Assembly: GCA_015520425.1 (NCBI GenBank)
Contig: WAQC01000099.1
Coordinates: 1-16,092 of the forward strand
Reading direction: 5' to 3'
DNA: 16,092 nt
Source: Candidatus Pelearchaeum sp.
GTDB lineage: Archaea; Thermoproteota; Nitrososphaeria_A; Caldarchaeales; Caldarchaeaceae
The position numbers were made by a program, and so were the translations under genes. Below the pieces are notes generated by a model. The model was not told the DNA's origin and did no database searches. It was given only the letters and a program-made list of their open reading frames with translations. Within the stretch, counting starts at the first letter, position 1, and each line of letters begins with the position of its first letter. Shown piece by piece: positions 6,192 to 12,331 of the stretch.

Positions 6192-6235
6192 GGCGGCTAA
6201 GCTTGTAGCAACGGAAGTTTAAGAGGCCTTGGGTT

Positions 6236-7036
6236 ATGAGATGCGGTGTCTGTGGAAGGGATGAGCTGCTCCCGTTCAAATGCGCTTATTGTGGCGAGTT
6301 CTTCTGCGCCGAGCATAGGATTCCAGAGAAGCATAGCTGTCCTGGGGTTTTTGCGGCGAAGAGCCCTGAGGAGATTAAGCGGCGTGAGGCGCGTGCTGAG
6401 ACTGGCTGGGGGTATGCGGTAGCCCCTCCGCCGCGCGGTATAGCGAGAGCGCGTGAAAGGATATTCAGCGCTGACGAGCTGAGCCATTTAGCGGCTGGGG
6501 CTGCGCTAGTCATGCTGGCTGGCTTCGCCCTCTCGCGTGGGGTGATATTCTCGCCAGCAATCACCGCGTTCATGCTCATCGGCTTCGCAGCATCCTTCAT
6601 AGCCCACGAGCTGGCCCATAAATTCGTCGCCCTCCGCAGAGGCTTGTCTGCCCGCTTCAAAATCTACGCCTTCGGCGCAGCGCTGACAGCGATAACCTCG
6701 CTCATCGTCTTCATAGGCCTGCCGTTCTTCATCATCATAGCCCCTGGAGCTGTCGTTATCTGGGGAGCGGCCACGCATAGGCACATGGGAAAGGTAGCCC
6801 TAGCAGGCCCCCTCACCAACATAGCGATAGCCATAGCGCTAATCCCGCTACAGCCACTACTACCCCAATACCCCCTGAGAGCGCTAGCACACATCAACGC
6901 GTTCCTAGCGTTCTTCAACCTAATACCAATAGGCCCCCTAGACGGCCAGAAGATAATGAGCTGGAACACGACAATATGGGTAGCCGCATTCGTGGCTTCG
7001 CTCGCGTTGTTCTTCGCCGTTAGGATGGTCTTCTAA
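6236..7036 (+). CDS. AN1 zinc finger fused to a site-2-type intramembrane metalloprotease
   Basis: This 266-aa protein has two parts. Residues 3-35 are an AN1 zinc finger with all eight ligands in the canonical spacing: C3, C6, C16, C19, C24, H27, H33, C35. A basic linker (38-78) leads to a membrane domain of about five or six segments. HELAH at 124-128 is the HExxH zinc site of M50 proteases, and NLIPIGPLDG at 228-237 supplies the third ligand, as in the NPxxDG motif. These enzymes cleave membrane-bound regulators or clear membrane fragments. AN1 fingers in eukaryotes work with ubiquitin and chaperone systems, so here the finger probably docks a partner or substrate at the cytoplasmic face. 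It is divergent from Hsp20-lig across 115 bp, a possible stress-response association. The ATG at 6236 is required to keep the zinc finger. Confidence 0.9.
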   Translation: MRCGVCGRDELLPFKCAYCGEFFCAEHRIPEKHSCPGVFAAKSPEEIKRREARAETGWGYAVAPPPRGIARARERIFSADELSHLAAGAALVMLAGFALSRGVIFSPAITAFMLIGFAASFIAHELAHKFVALRRGLSARFKIYAFGAALTAITSLIVFIGLPFFIIIAPGAVVIWGAATHRHMGKVALAGPLTNIAIAIALIPLQPLLPQYPLRALAHINAFLAFFNLIPIGPLDGQKIMSWNTTIWVAAFVASLALFFAVRMVF

Positions 7037-7044
7037 ATCAAGGC

Positions 7045-7050
7045 TTATAA
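7045..7050 (+). promoter_or_regulatory. TATA box for the PD-(D/E)XK-like gene
   Basis: GCTTATAA lies 28 bp upstream of the TTG start at 7076, within the 39-bp gap after the protease gene. Transcription would begin within a few bases of the start codon. Confidence 0.5.
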
Positions 7051-7075
7051 CCCAAACCAAGTAGCTGGAGAACCG

Positions 7076-7630
7076 TTGAGTGAAGCCGTGAGGAAGAAGT
7101 TTGATTCCATCGTCCATAAAGCTGTGAAACGCGGCGATTATGGGCGTTATATGATTCTTAGGGAAGTTGCGGAGACCTCTGCGAATAATGTGAGCGCAAT
7201 AGCCGAGTTGAGACAGGTTTTGGAGGGTGAAGTCAGGCTTAGGGAGAGGCTCGCCAGGAATGTGGGCGGCATATCAGATACCTTGGGCGCCATAGTTGAG
7301 CGCGACGCCAGAGAAGCCATACTCCGCTGGCTCTCATCAAAGGGGCTAACGCTAGACGATGACCTGGCACCGCTACGGATTGTGATAGGTGGAAAAGTGA
7401 GGGAAATAGACATGCATGGATACGTGATTGACACGGCAGGCGTAAGGAAGCCGATTTACGCGGAGGCAAAAGCCAGGATAAGGCTGGAAAAGGTAAGGCA
7501 ATTCGCGGAAATAGTTGAGGAGGCGGAAAGACAGTTGGGAAAGGGGCTTAAGATACTGGCGGGATACGTGGTCTATAGGGATGCTCTGGAAGAGGCGCAG
7601 AAGCGCGGCGTAGTAGTTGTTAGAATCTAG
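7076..7630 (+). CDS. Coiled-coil PD-(D/E)XK nuclease-like protein (DUF3782-type)
   Basis: The 184-aa protein has a helical, probably coiled-coil N-terminal half (about 1-65) and a C-terminal domain that resembles restriction-endonuclease folds. Key features are ERDAREAILRWL (76-86, first helix with Glu), VREIDMHGYV with Asp112 on a strand, then PIYAEAKARI with E130-A131-K132. This D-x(n)-E-x-K arrangement, followed by an amphipathic helix (RLEKVRQFAEIVEEAER), matches the large archaeal/bacterial family of coiled-coil plus PD-(D/E)XK proteins of unknown role. It starts with TTG, supported by GGAG 5 nt upstream and a TATA box at -28. Nuclease activity is inferred. It is not next to a methylase or any other defence gene, which weakens a restriction role; a DNA repair or housekeeping role is possible. 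Confidence 0.65.
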   Translation: MSEAVRKKFDSIVHKAVKRGDYGRYMILREVAETSANNVSAIAELRQVLEGEVRLRERLARNVGGISDTLGAIVERDAREAILRWLSSKGLTLDDDLAPLRIVIGGKVREIDMHGYVIDTAGVRKPIYAEAKARIRLEKVRQFAEIVEEAERQLGKGLKILAGYVVYRDALEEAQKRGVVVVRI

Positions 7631-7637
7631 CATTATG

Positions 7638-7722
7638 CGCCGGGGGTGGGATTTGAACCCACGCGGCCCGCGAAGGCCACAGGCTCTCAAGGCCTGCGCG
7701 TTGTCCGCTCCGCCACCCCGGC
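7638..7722 (-). tRNA. tRNA-Ser (anticodon UGA)
   Basis: An 85-nt tRNA on the minus strand. The acceptor stem GCCGGGG pairs fully with CCCCGGC and discriminator G73 is the serine identity base. The D arm is GCG...CGC, the anticodon arm CAGGC-CTTGAGA-GCCTG gives anticodon TGA, and the T arm is GTGGG-TTCAAAT-CCCAC. The long variable arm between the anticodon and T stems confirms a class II tRNA. No intron is present and CCA is not encoded. It reads codons UCA/UCG/UCU. A TATA-like ATTAAAAC 35-40 bp upstream (7757-7762) predicts a short 5' leader for RNase P removal. Confidence 0.95.
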
Positions 7723-7756
7723 CTTGCTGTTCTGGTCATGCTGTTTTGCTGGCTGG

Positions 7757-7762
7757 TTTTAA
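7757..7762 (-). promoter_or_regulatory. Probable TATA box of tRNA-Ser
   Basis: The minus strand reads CATTAAAACC. Its centre lies 38 bp before the mature 5' end, which would leave a leader of about 12 nt. It is the only A/T-rich block at the right distance. Confidence 0.4.
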
Positions 7763-7784
7763 TGTTGTCGGCCTTCCTTACAAG

Positions 7785-7790
7785 ATTTAT
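7785..7790 (+). promoter_or_regulatory. TATA box for the 166-aa hypothetical gene
   Basis: AAGATTTATGA is centred 26 bp upstream of the TTG at 7814, the usual distance for a leaderless archaeal message. Confidence 0.45.
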
Positions 7791-7813
7791 GAGCTAGAGC
7801 CTCGCCCCTAACG

Positions 7814-8314
7814 TTGGTGCTGGTGTTGTCGTCTGACGCTGGTTCTCTAACCTCTGAGGTTGTCTCGTTAATTGAGTCGCGCGACGTGGTGGGGCTGGCC
7901 ACGCATAGGCACTACCCGCATGAGCGCATGATATACTCACGCTTTGGACGCTGTGGCTTCGCTATAGATGTTGTGCGCATGGAGGGCGGTGCCAGGAGGC
8001 TATACTCCATCCTCGTGGAAGCTAGGGCAGAAGCAGGAAGCGGGGTTGTGAGGTCTTTCGCAGAGCTCCCAGGAGAGGTTACATACACGATTGCGCGCAT
8101 CTCGCCTGAGGGTATTGAGAGCTCTGTGAAGACAGCGCGTTACAGGAATGCTGAGGAGCTTTTCCAGGCTGTTGAGACCGTTAGGCAGGCGTTTTATAGA
8201 AAATACCGTGAGCTTAAGGCCGCGGAGGAGAAGGCGGCCGAGCCGACGAGGGTTGGTGAGGAGGTCTTCCACCAAGCTGGGCTTAGCTGGGACGAGCTTA
8301 ACCTTGGCGTCTAG
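7814..8314 (+). CDS. Hypothetical protein, 166 aa, alpha/beta with C-terminal helix
   Basis: I do not recognise this protein. It appears soluble: no signal peptide or membrane segment. The first 110 residues alternate short strands and helices (VVGLATHRH, CGFAIDVVRM, RLYSILVEARAE, EVTYTIARISPE). A charged helix of about 45 residues follows (NAEELFQAVETVRQAFYRKYRELKAAEEKAAE). No metal or nucleotide motif is evident; the HRHYPHER stretch (31-38) is notable for its two histidines and an arginine pair. The start is TTG 7814 or GTG 7817, both immediately downstream of a predicted leaderless promoter. Its TAG stop lies in a CTAG shared with the convergent zinc-ribbon gene. Base composition and codon use look like the neighbours. 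Confidence 0.75.
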   Translation: MVLVLSSDAGSLTSEVVSLIESRDVVGLATHRHYPHERMIYSRFGRCGFAIDVVRMEGGARRLYSILVEARAEAGSGVVRSFAELPGEVTYTIARISPEGIESSVKTARYRNAEELFQAVETVRQAFYRKYRELKAAEEKAAEPTRVGEEVFHQAGLSWDELNLGV

Positions 8315-8466
8315 CCCTTCCTGCCAGGTATCTTATACGCTATATCAGAGTTGGGAGGGAAGACGAATACATCACCGCAGCGCGTGCAGCGGAAGTATTT
8401 GTTCGTCCCCTCATCGGTCTTCTGCTCGCCGAGATATTCAAACTCGTGCTGGCAGTCCGAATCCAC
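8311..8466 (-). CDS. Small zinc-ribbon protein, 51 aa
   Basis: A short minus-strand frame encodes about 51 residues from GTG at 8466. Potential zinc ligands are C5 and H7 (DCQHEFEYLG) and the knuckle C27-x2-C30 (FRCTRCGDVF). This C-x-H...C-x2-C layout resembles the tiny zinc-ribbon proteins common in archaea. The rest is charged and ends YKIPGRKG. Coding status is supported by the ligand pattern, by a TATA box (TAATTA) 28 bp before the GTG as expected for a leaderless gene, and by filling exactly the gap between two plus-strand genes. It meets the upstream gene tail to tail with stop codons overlapping in CTAG. The function is unknown: zinc ribbons of this size often sit in RNA polymerase, ribosome or RNA-processing complexes, but nothing here decides. 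Confidence 0.72.
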   Translation of the reverse strand: MDSDCQHEFEYLGEQKTDEGTNKYFRCTRCGDVFVFPPNSDIAYKIPGRKG

Positions 8467-8488
8467 GAATATAGAGGAGCTGCTACTG

Positions 8489-8498
8489 GTTAATTAGC
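8489..8498. promoter_or_regulatory. Palindromic TATA box shared by divergent genes
   Basis: GGTTAATTAGC contains the palindrome TAATTA at 8491-8496. Its centre is 27-28 bp from the GTG of the zinc-ribbon gene on one side and 29-30 bp from the GTG of the asparagine-synthetase-like gene on the other. Both distances are the leaderless archaeal optimum, so one TATA element could serve both directions. A second A/T stretch, CTATATG at 8503-8509, is too close to the plus-strand gene to be its TATA box. Confidence 0.5.
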
Positions 8499-8522
8499 GC
8501 TACTATATGCTGGGGGTTGCCT

Positions 8523-9779
8523 GTGTTCGGCTTCGTGGCTGCCTACGGCAGGGGTGCTGGGGAGGCTGTTAGGAGAGCTTTAGGAGAGGCATGCGGGAAG
8601 GCTGAACACTACTCCGAGGGGCTGGCGGCCGCGGCATACTTCAGGACGACACAAAAGGGGCGTGGGGTGAAGGCTGCCGAGTATAGTGATGGGAGGCTGA
8701 TGCTGGTGGATGCGTACCCCGCCTTTGAGGCCAGCTCTATAGAAGACGCCAGGGGGCTGCGTGGCTTCTTCTCAGCAGTTATGGTAAGCGGTGATGGCCT
8801 AGTGCTCATCCGCGACCATCTTGGGTGTAGGCCGCTCTTCGTAGCAGAAGCACACGACCTCGTAATTTGCAGCAACGCGCCAGCATTCATCATGAACGCT
8901 GGATACGAGCCGACGCCAGCGCTGCCAGGGAGCATAACGCGGCTCGGCAAGCACGGCTCTACGGTGGAGACCTACTGGAGTCCTTCGCAGCGCGTTGTTG
9001 AGGGAGAAGCGAGTAGGATACTCGGCCTACTCCGCTCCTCGGTTGAGCGCTACGTTGAGCGCGGCTCGGCGCTCTTCTTCTCAGGCGGTCTGGACAGCAC
9101 CATTCTAGCCAAGCTCTGCGCCGACGCTGGGCTTGAGCCCATGCTAATATCAGCAGGCCTCCCTGGTGCGCGGGATTGGACGAACATTAGGAACGTCGCC
9201 AAGCTGCTGGGGATTGAGGCAACGCATGTAGAGATAACCCCCAGCGATGTTTCGCGGGCTGTTGAGCTCCTCCGCGGGGTTTTGGGCAGGTTGTCGTTGA
9301 TGGACGCCGCGATAGGGGCTGTCTTCCTACTCCAAGCCGAGCGCGCCAGCGAGCTTGGTGCTGGGGCTGCTGTAGCAGGCCAGGGGGCTGACGAGCTGTT
9401 CGGCGGCTACATGAAATACGAGAGGATAGCCGAGAGGGATGGTTATGAAGCCGTGCAGCAGGCGTTGTGGCAGGATGTCATGAGCCTACACGCCTTTAGC
9501 CTTCCCCGCGATGTCCTCGCCTGCTCCCTCGCGGGGGTTGAGCTGGTCTTGCCCTACTTGGATTATGAGCTGGTGGATTATGCCCTGTGCTTGCCTCCTG
9601 AGCTGAAGGTAGCTAAGACGGCTGGGGGCTATGTGAGGAAGCATATTCTAAGGGGCGTCGCTCTTCTGCTGGGGCTTGATGAGGTCGCGCGCTCTAGGAA
9701 GTCGGCTCTCCAGTACGGGACTGGTGTCCAGCGCGTCGTGGAGAGGTTGGTGAAGGATGGCAAGGCGAGGCTCGGCTAG
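8523..9779 (+). CDS. Asparagine-synthetase-like protein with a degenerate glutaminase domain
   Basis: The 418-aa protein has a class II amidotransferase layout. The N-terminal Ntn domain (1-150) keeps LIRDHLGCRPLFVA and ICSNAPAFI, equivalents of the family's RDPLGxKPLY and ASExKAL. The C-terminal synthetase domain has the PP-loop SGGLDST (187-193), GQGADELFGGY (286-296), and a closing KSALQYGTG. However the first residues are M-F-G-F where active enzymes have M-C-G-I, so the catalytic Cys that releases ammonia from glutamine is Phe. The R-G-P-D segment is also absent. The enzyme should still adenylate a carboxylate and would need free ammonia or a separate glutaminase. GTG at 8523 is chosen because GGGGG lies 6 nt upstream and it restores alignment with MCGI; TTG at 8517 would add two residues. 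The HD gene overlaps its 3' end. Confidence 0.82.
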   Translation: MFGFVAAYGRGAGEAVRRALGEACGKAEHYSEGLAAAAYFRTTQKGRGVKAAEYSDGRLMLVDAYPAFEASSIEDARGLRGFFSAVMVSGDGLVLIRDHLGCRPLFVAEAHDLVICSNAPAFIMNAGYEPTPALPGSITRLGKHGSTVETYWSPSQRVVEGEASRILGLLRSSVERYVERGSALFFSGGLDSTILAKLCADAGLEPMLISAGLPGARDWTNIRNVAKLLGIEATHVEITPSDVSRAVELLRGVLGRLSLMDAAIGAVFLLQAERASELGAGAAVAGQGADELFGGYMKYERIAERDGYEAVQQALWQDVMSLHAFSLPRDVLACSLAGVELVLPYLDYELVDYALCLPPELKVAKTAGGYVRKHILRGVALLLGLDEVARSRKSALQYGTGVQRVVERLVKDGKARLG

Positions 9780-10347
9780 GCTCTCTGATGCTGTTCAGTT
9801 GTTTGAGGCTGGGCTTGGGCTTAAGCGCGTGAAGCGCAGCGGCTGGGTTGATGCTGGCGTTAAGAACCCAGAGTCAGTAGCAGACCACAGCTACTCCCTA
9901 GCCCTGCTCAGCATGGTGGCGGCAGACCTCCTAGGCATGGACGCGGAGAAAGCCATGCGCATGGCGCTACTCCACGACCTGCCCGAAGCATTCACAGACG
10001 ACCTAACGCCGCGCAAGAAAAACAGGATAAGGAAGGAGATGCTCAGCAGGATAGAGAGCGGCATACTGAGGGAGCTAACCTCAGGGCTGCCCGATAGCGT
10101 CAGGAAGAGATACCTAGAGCTTTACAGGGAGTATATTGAAGGCAAGAGCCGCGAAGCACGGCTACTCCATGCTCTAGACAGGCTTGAGATGGCTCTGGAA
10201 GCCTCAAGACTCCAAAAAGAACAGAACATAAAGCTTGACCGCTTCATGCGCGACGCGATTAAGAACCCCGCCACGAGGGAAATTATGGATGCTGTAGCAA
10301 AACGAGGTGGGAAGAAGCCAGATATGGCTAATTCTCCCCTAAGATGA
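9757..10347 (+). CDS. HD-domain phosphohydrolase, YfbR/HDDC2-like
   Basis: The 196-aa protein belongs to the HD superfamily of metal-dependent phosphohydrolases. Metal-binding residues are H44 (VADHSY), H73-D74 (LLHDLPEAFTDD) and D141 (LHALDRLEMALEA). R27-S-G-W at the start and NPESVADHS are the signatures of the YfbR/HDDC2 branch, whose members hydrolyse deoxynucleoside 5'-monophosphates. The ATG at 9757 lies inside the preceding gene, overlapping it by 23 nt; GGTGA is 5 nt upstream. The overlap indicates coupled translation with the asparagine-synthetase-like gene, although no shared pathway is obvious. The C-terminal 25 residues are basic and extend past the domain. Confidence 0.88.
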   Translation: MARRGSARLSDAVQLFEAGLGLKRVKRSGWVDAGVKNPESVADHSYSLALLSMVAADLLGMDAEKAMRMALLHDLPEAFTDDLTPRKKNRIRKEMLSRIESGILRELTSGLPDSVRKRYLELYREYIEGKSREARLLHALDRLEMALEASRLQKEQNIKLDRFMRDAIKNPATREIMDAVAKRGGKKPDMANSPLR

Positions 10348-10371
10348 CACTATCGGATATTGTAGGAGCGC

Positions 10372-10379
10372 TTTATATA
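10372..10379 (+). promoter_or_regulatory. TATA box for priL
   Basis: GCTTTATATAGC is a near-consensus archaeal TATA box in the 70-bp gap before priL. It predicts transcription start near 10401, leaving a leader of about 17 nt. Confidence 0.6.
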
Positions 10380-10417
10380 GCTGGGAGCAGCATATAGAGG
10401 GGGCGGCGGCAAGGTCC

Positions 10418-11506
10418 TTGACGGTCAGCGACCCGTATTTCATAGAGCGGCTGATGATGGAGTTCCCCTTCCTGCAGCAGATACGCGAGTATGTGGGCTC
10501 TTTTGGGATTAAGCTGGAGGACTTCGCCGACCCTTCCATGAAGCCGTTGGTGGATGTTGCTGTTAAGAGGGTTGAGGACTCTCTGACGCATGGGATTAGG
10601 GTTGCGGAGGAGAGCAGCACCTCGCCCTCGGAGGTTGAGATATTCTCCTACCCCCTCTCAATAGCGCTGGTTGCCATGCTTGAGGACGACTACGCGGTTA
10701 GACGCTTCGCCGCTTCAGAGGCGGAGCGATACGCCAAGATACTTGAGAAGATAGACAGGAGCAGCGTCAGGGATGTTCTCCACTACGTGGCTACGCAGGT
10801 CCTCGGTATGCGTGTGAAGCTGGCTCAGCCGCCGTATGAGTTTGAGATACATTTTGCGGATTACCTGAAGCACGCCACACGCCTCAACGAGCCGCGTTGG
10901 AAGCTTGTCAATAGGACGCTCAAGCGCGGCTATGTTCTCCTAACACGGCCAGAGATGGCCACGCTCATCAAGAACGCTCTGGAGACGCATATAGAGGAGA
11001 GGCTCCGCGCGGTTGGTAGGATAGGTGTCCCCGACTTCCTGAAGGAGCATGTTCAGCGCCTTAAGCAGCTGCTTGAGACTCGCAGGTGGCGTGAGGTTAA
11101 GCTGGGTGAGAGGCTGGCTCCAGAGCTATGGCCGCCTTGTATGCAGGCGCTCAAGCAACGCCTACTCGCTGGCGAGGCGGTATCACACTTCGGAAACTTC
11201 ACGATAGCTTCGTTCCTAATCAACATAGGATGGACGACAGACGAGGTTATTCAGATGTACTCCCAGCGCGGCGATTTTGATGAGCGGATAGCGCGTTATC
11301 AGGTGGAGCATATCGCTGGCCAGCGTGGGAGTAGGACTAAATACACCGTCCCGCGCTGCGCTACGTTACAGGCTCATGGGCTCTGTATAGAGAATGGCCG
11401 CCTCTGCGGCGGTGTTAAGAGCCCCATGCAGTATTACCGCAGGCAGGCGCGGCGCACAGCTAGTGAGAAGAAGCGCGAATCCCAGACCAGGGCTGAGAAT
11501 GTTTAG
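10418..11506 (+). CDS. priL: DNA primase large subunit (Fe-S)
   Basis: The 362-aa protein is the non-catalytic subunit of the archaeal/eukaryotic primase, which with PriS makes RNA primers. The N-terminal helical region (about 1-210) is followed by the conserved C-terminal domain. Four cysteines fit the 4Fe-4S cluster: C241 (LWPPCMQAL), C314 (VPRCATLQ), C323 and C330 (GLCIENGRLC). HFGNFTIASFLINIGWTTDEVI and the RYQVEHIAGQRGSRTKYTVP segment match the family's primer/template-binding core. A basic tail (342-362) follows. The start is TTG at 10418, supported by AAGG a few bases upstream and a clear TATA box; the next ATG at 10453 would remove the first conserved residues. The small subunit priS is not in the window. 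Confidence 0.95.
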   Translation: MTVSDPYFIERLMMEFPFLQQIREYVGSFGIKLEDFADPSMKPLVDVAVKRVEDSLTHGIRVAEESSTSPSEVEIFSYPLSIALVAMLEDDYAVRRFAASEAERYAKILEKIDRSSVRDVLHYVATQVLGMRVKLAQPPYEFEIHFADYLKHATRLNEPRWKLVNRTLKRGYVLLTRPEMATLIKNALETHIEERLRAVGRIGVPDFLKEHVQRLKQLLETRRWREVKLGERLAPELWPPCMQALKQRLLAGEAVSHFGNFTIASFLINIGWTTDEVIQMYSQRGDFDERIARYQVEHIAGQRGSRTKYTVPRCATLQAHGLCIENGRLCGGVKSPMQYYRRQARRTASEKKRESQTRAENV

Positions 11507-11547
11507 ATTCATAAGCCACGCCTAGCAGCTAGAGGCAGAACAAATAG

Positions 11548-12315
11548 ATGACCAACGCCATAATCCTGGAGAATGTCTCCAAGAGGTTTGACGAGGTGTG
11601 GGCAGTAAGGGGACTTTCGCTCACCATTCGCGGCGGGTCCATCTTCGGGCTTCTGGGGCCTAACGGCTCTGGGAAATCTACGACTATGCGCATGATGCTG
11701 GGGCTCGTCAAGCCAGACAGTGGGAGGGTCTCGGTTCACGGTATAGACCCTGCGCAGAACCCTGTTGGGGTGAAGCGCATAATAGGCTACGTGCCAGAGA
11801 CGCCCAGGCTCTACGAATACCTGACAGCGGCCGAGTATCTGGACTTCATCAGGGAGGCTTACGGCGTAGCTCCCTCGGTTTGGCGCTCTAGGGTTGCCGA
11901 GTTTCTGGAAGCCTTCGGGCTAAGCGGCCGCGAGGGCGAGTTGCTCGCAGGCTACTCGCGCGGGATGAAGCAGAAGATAGCCCTGATGGCTGCCTTTCTC
12001 CATAGGCCGCGCGTCCTAATACTAGATGAGCCGCTGAGCGGCCTAGACCCCAAATCAGCGCGCCTAGTTAAGGAGATGCTCCACAAACTAGCCCTGGATG
12101 GAACAACCACAATCATAAGCACGCATGTTTTGGAGATAGCTGAAGCCATATGCGATAGGATAGCGATACTGTATGAGGGGGAGAAGATAGCTGAGGGGAG
12201 CCCAGAGGAGCTTAAACTTCTCTCAGAAAGCCCCAGCAGCACGTTGGAGGATGTCTTCCTAAAGCTCACAGGCTCGGAAGATATTAGGGAGCTTGTAGAG
12301 GCGTTGGTGAGGTAA
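11548..12315 (+). CDS. ABC transporter ATP-binding protein (exporter type)
   Basis: This 255-aa ATPase energises a multidrug/antibiotic-type (ABC-2) exporter. Walker A is GPNGSGKST (37-45), the Q-loop position has Glu (YVPETPRLYEYLT, as in many CcmA-like ATPases), the signature is YSRGMKQ (136-142), Walker B VLILDEP (156-162), the D-loop SGLDP, and the switch His is H193 (STHVLE). The protein is typical in length. It is followed after 16 nt by the matching permease, so the two form one transcript. The ATG at 11548 has only a weak GAGG 15 nt upstream; an A/T element at about 11507-11515 could be its promoter. The substrate is not predictable. Confidence 0.93.
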   Translation: MTNAIILENVSKRFDEVWAVRGLSLTIRGGSIFGLLGPNGSGKSTTMRMMLGLVKPDSGRVSVHGIDPAQNPVGVKRIIGYVPETPRLYEYLTAAEYLDFIREAYGVAPSVWRSRVAEFLEAFGLSGREGELLAGYSRGMKQKIALMAAFLHRPRVLILDEPLSGLDPKSARLVKEMLHKLALDGTTTIISTHVLEIAEAICDRIAILYEGEKIAEGSPEELKLLSESPSSTLEDVFLKLTGSEDIRELVEALVR

Positions 12316-12331
12316 GCTGAACATAAGGCTG

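Noticed and set aside
6121..6279. N-terminal extension of Hsp20
   Set aside because: It reads through the TATA box and the Shine-Dalgarno and into the divergent AN1-S2P gene; the family starts at the ATG at 6120.
7617..7811. Plus-strand frame whose product contains RGWDLNPRG
   Set aside because: It lies antisense over the tRNA-Ser gene; this motif is a well-known artefact of translating the complement of class II tRNAs.
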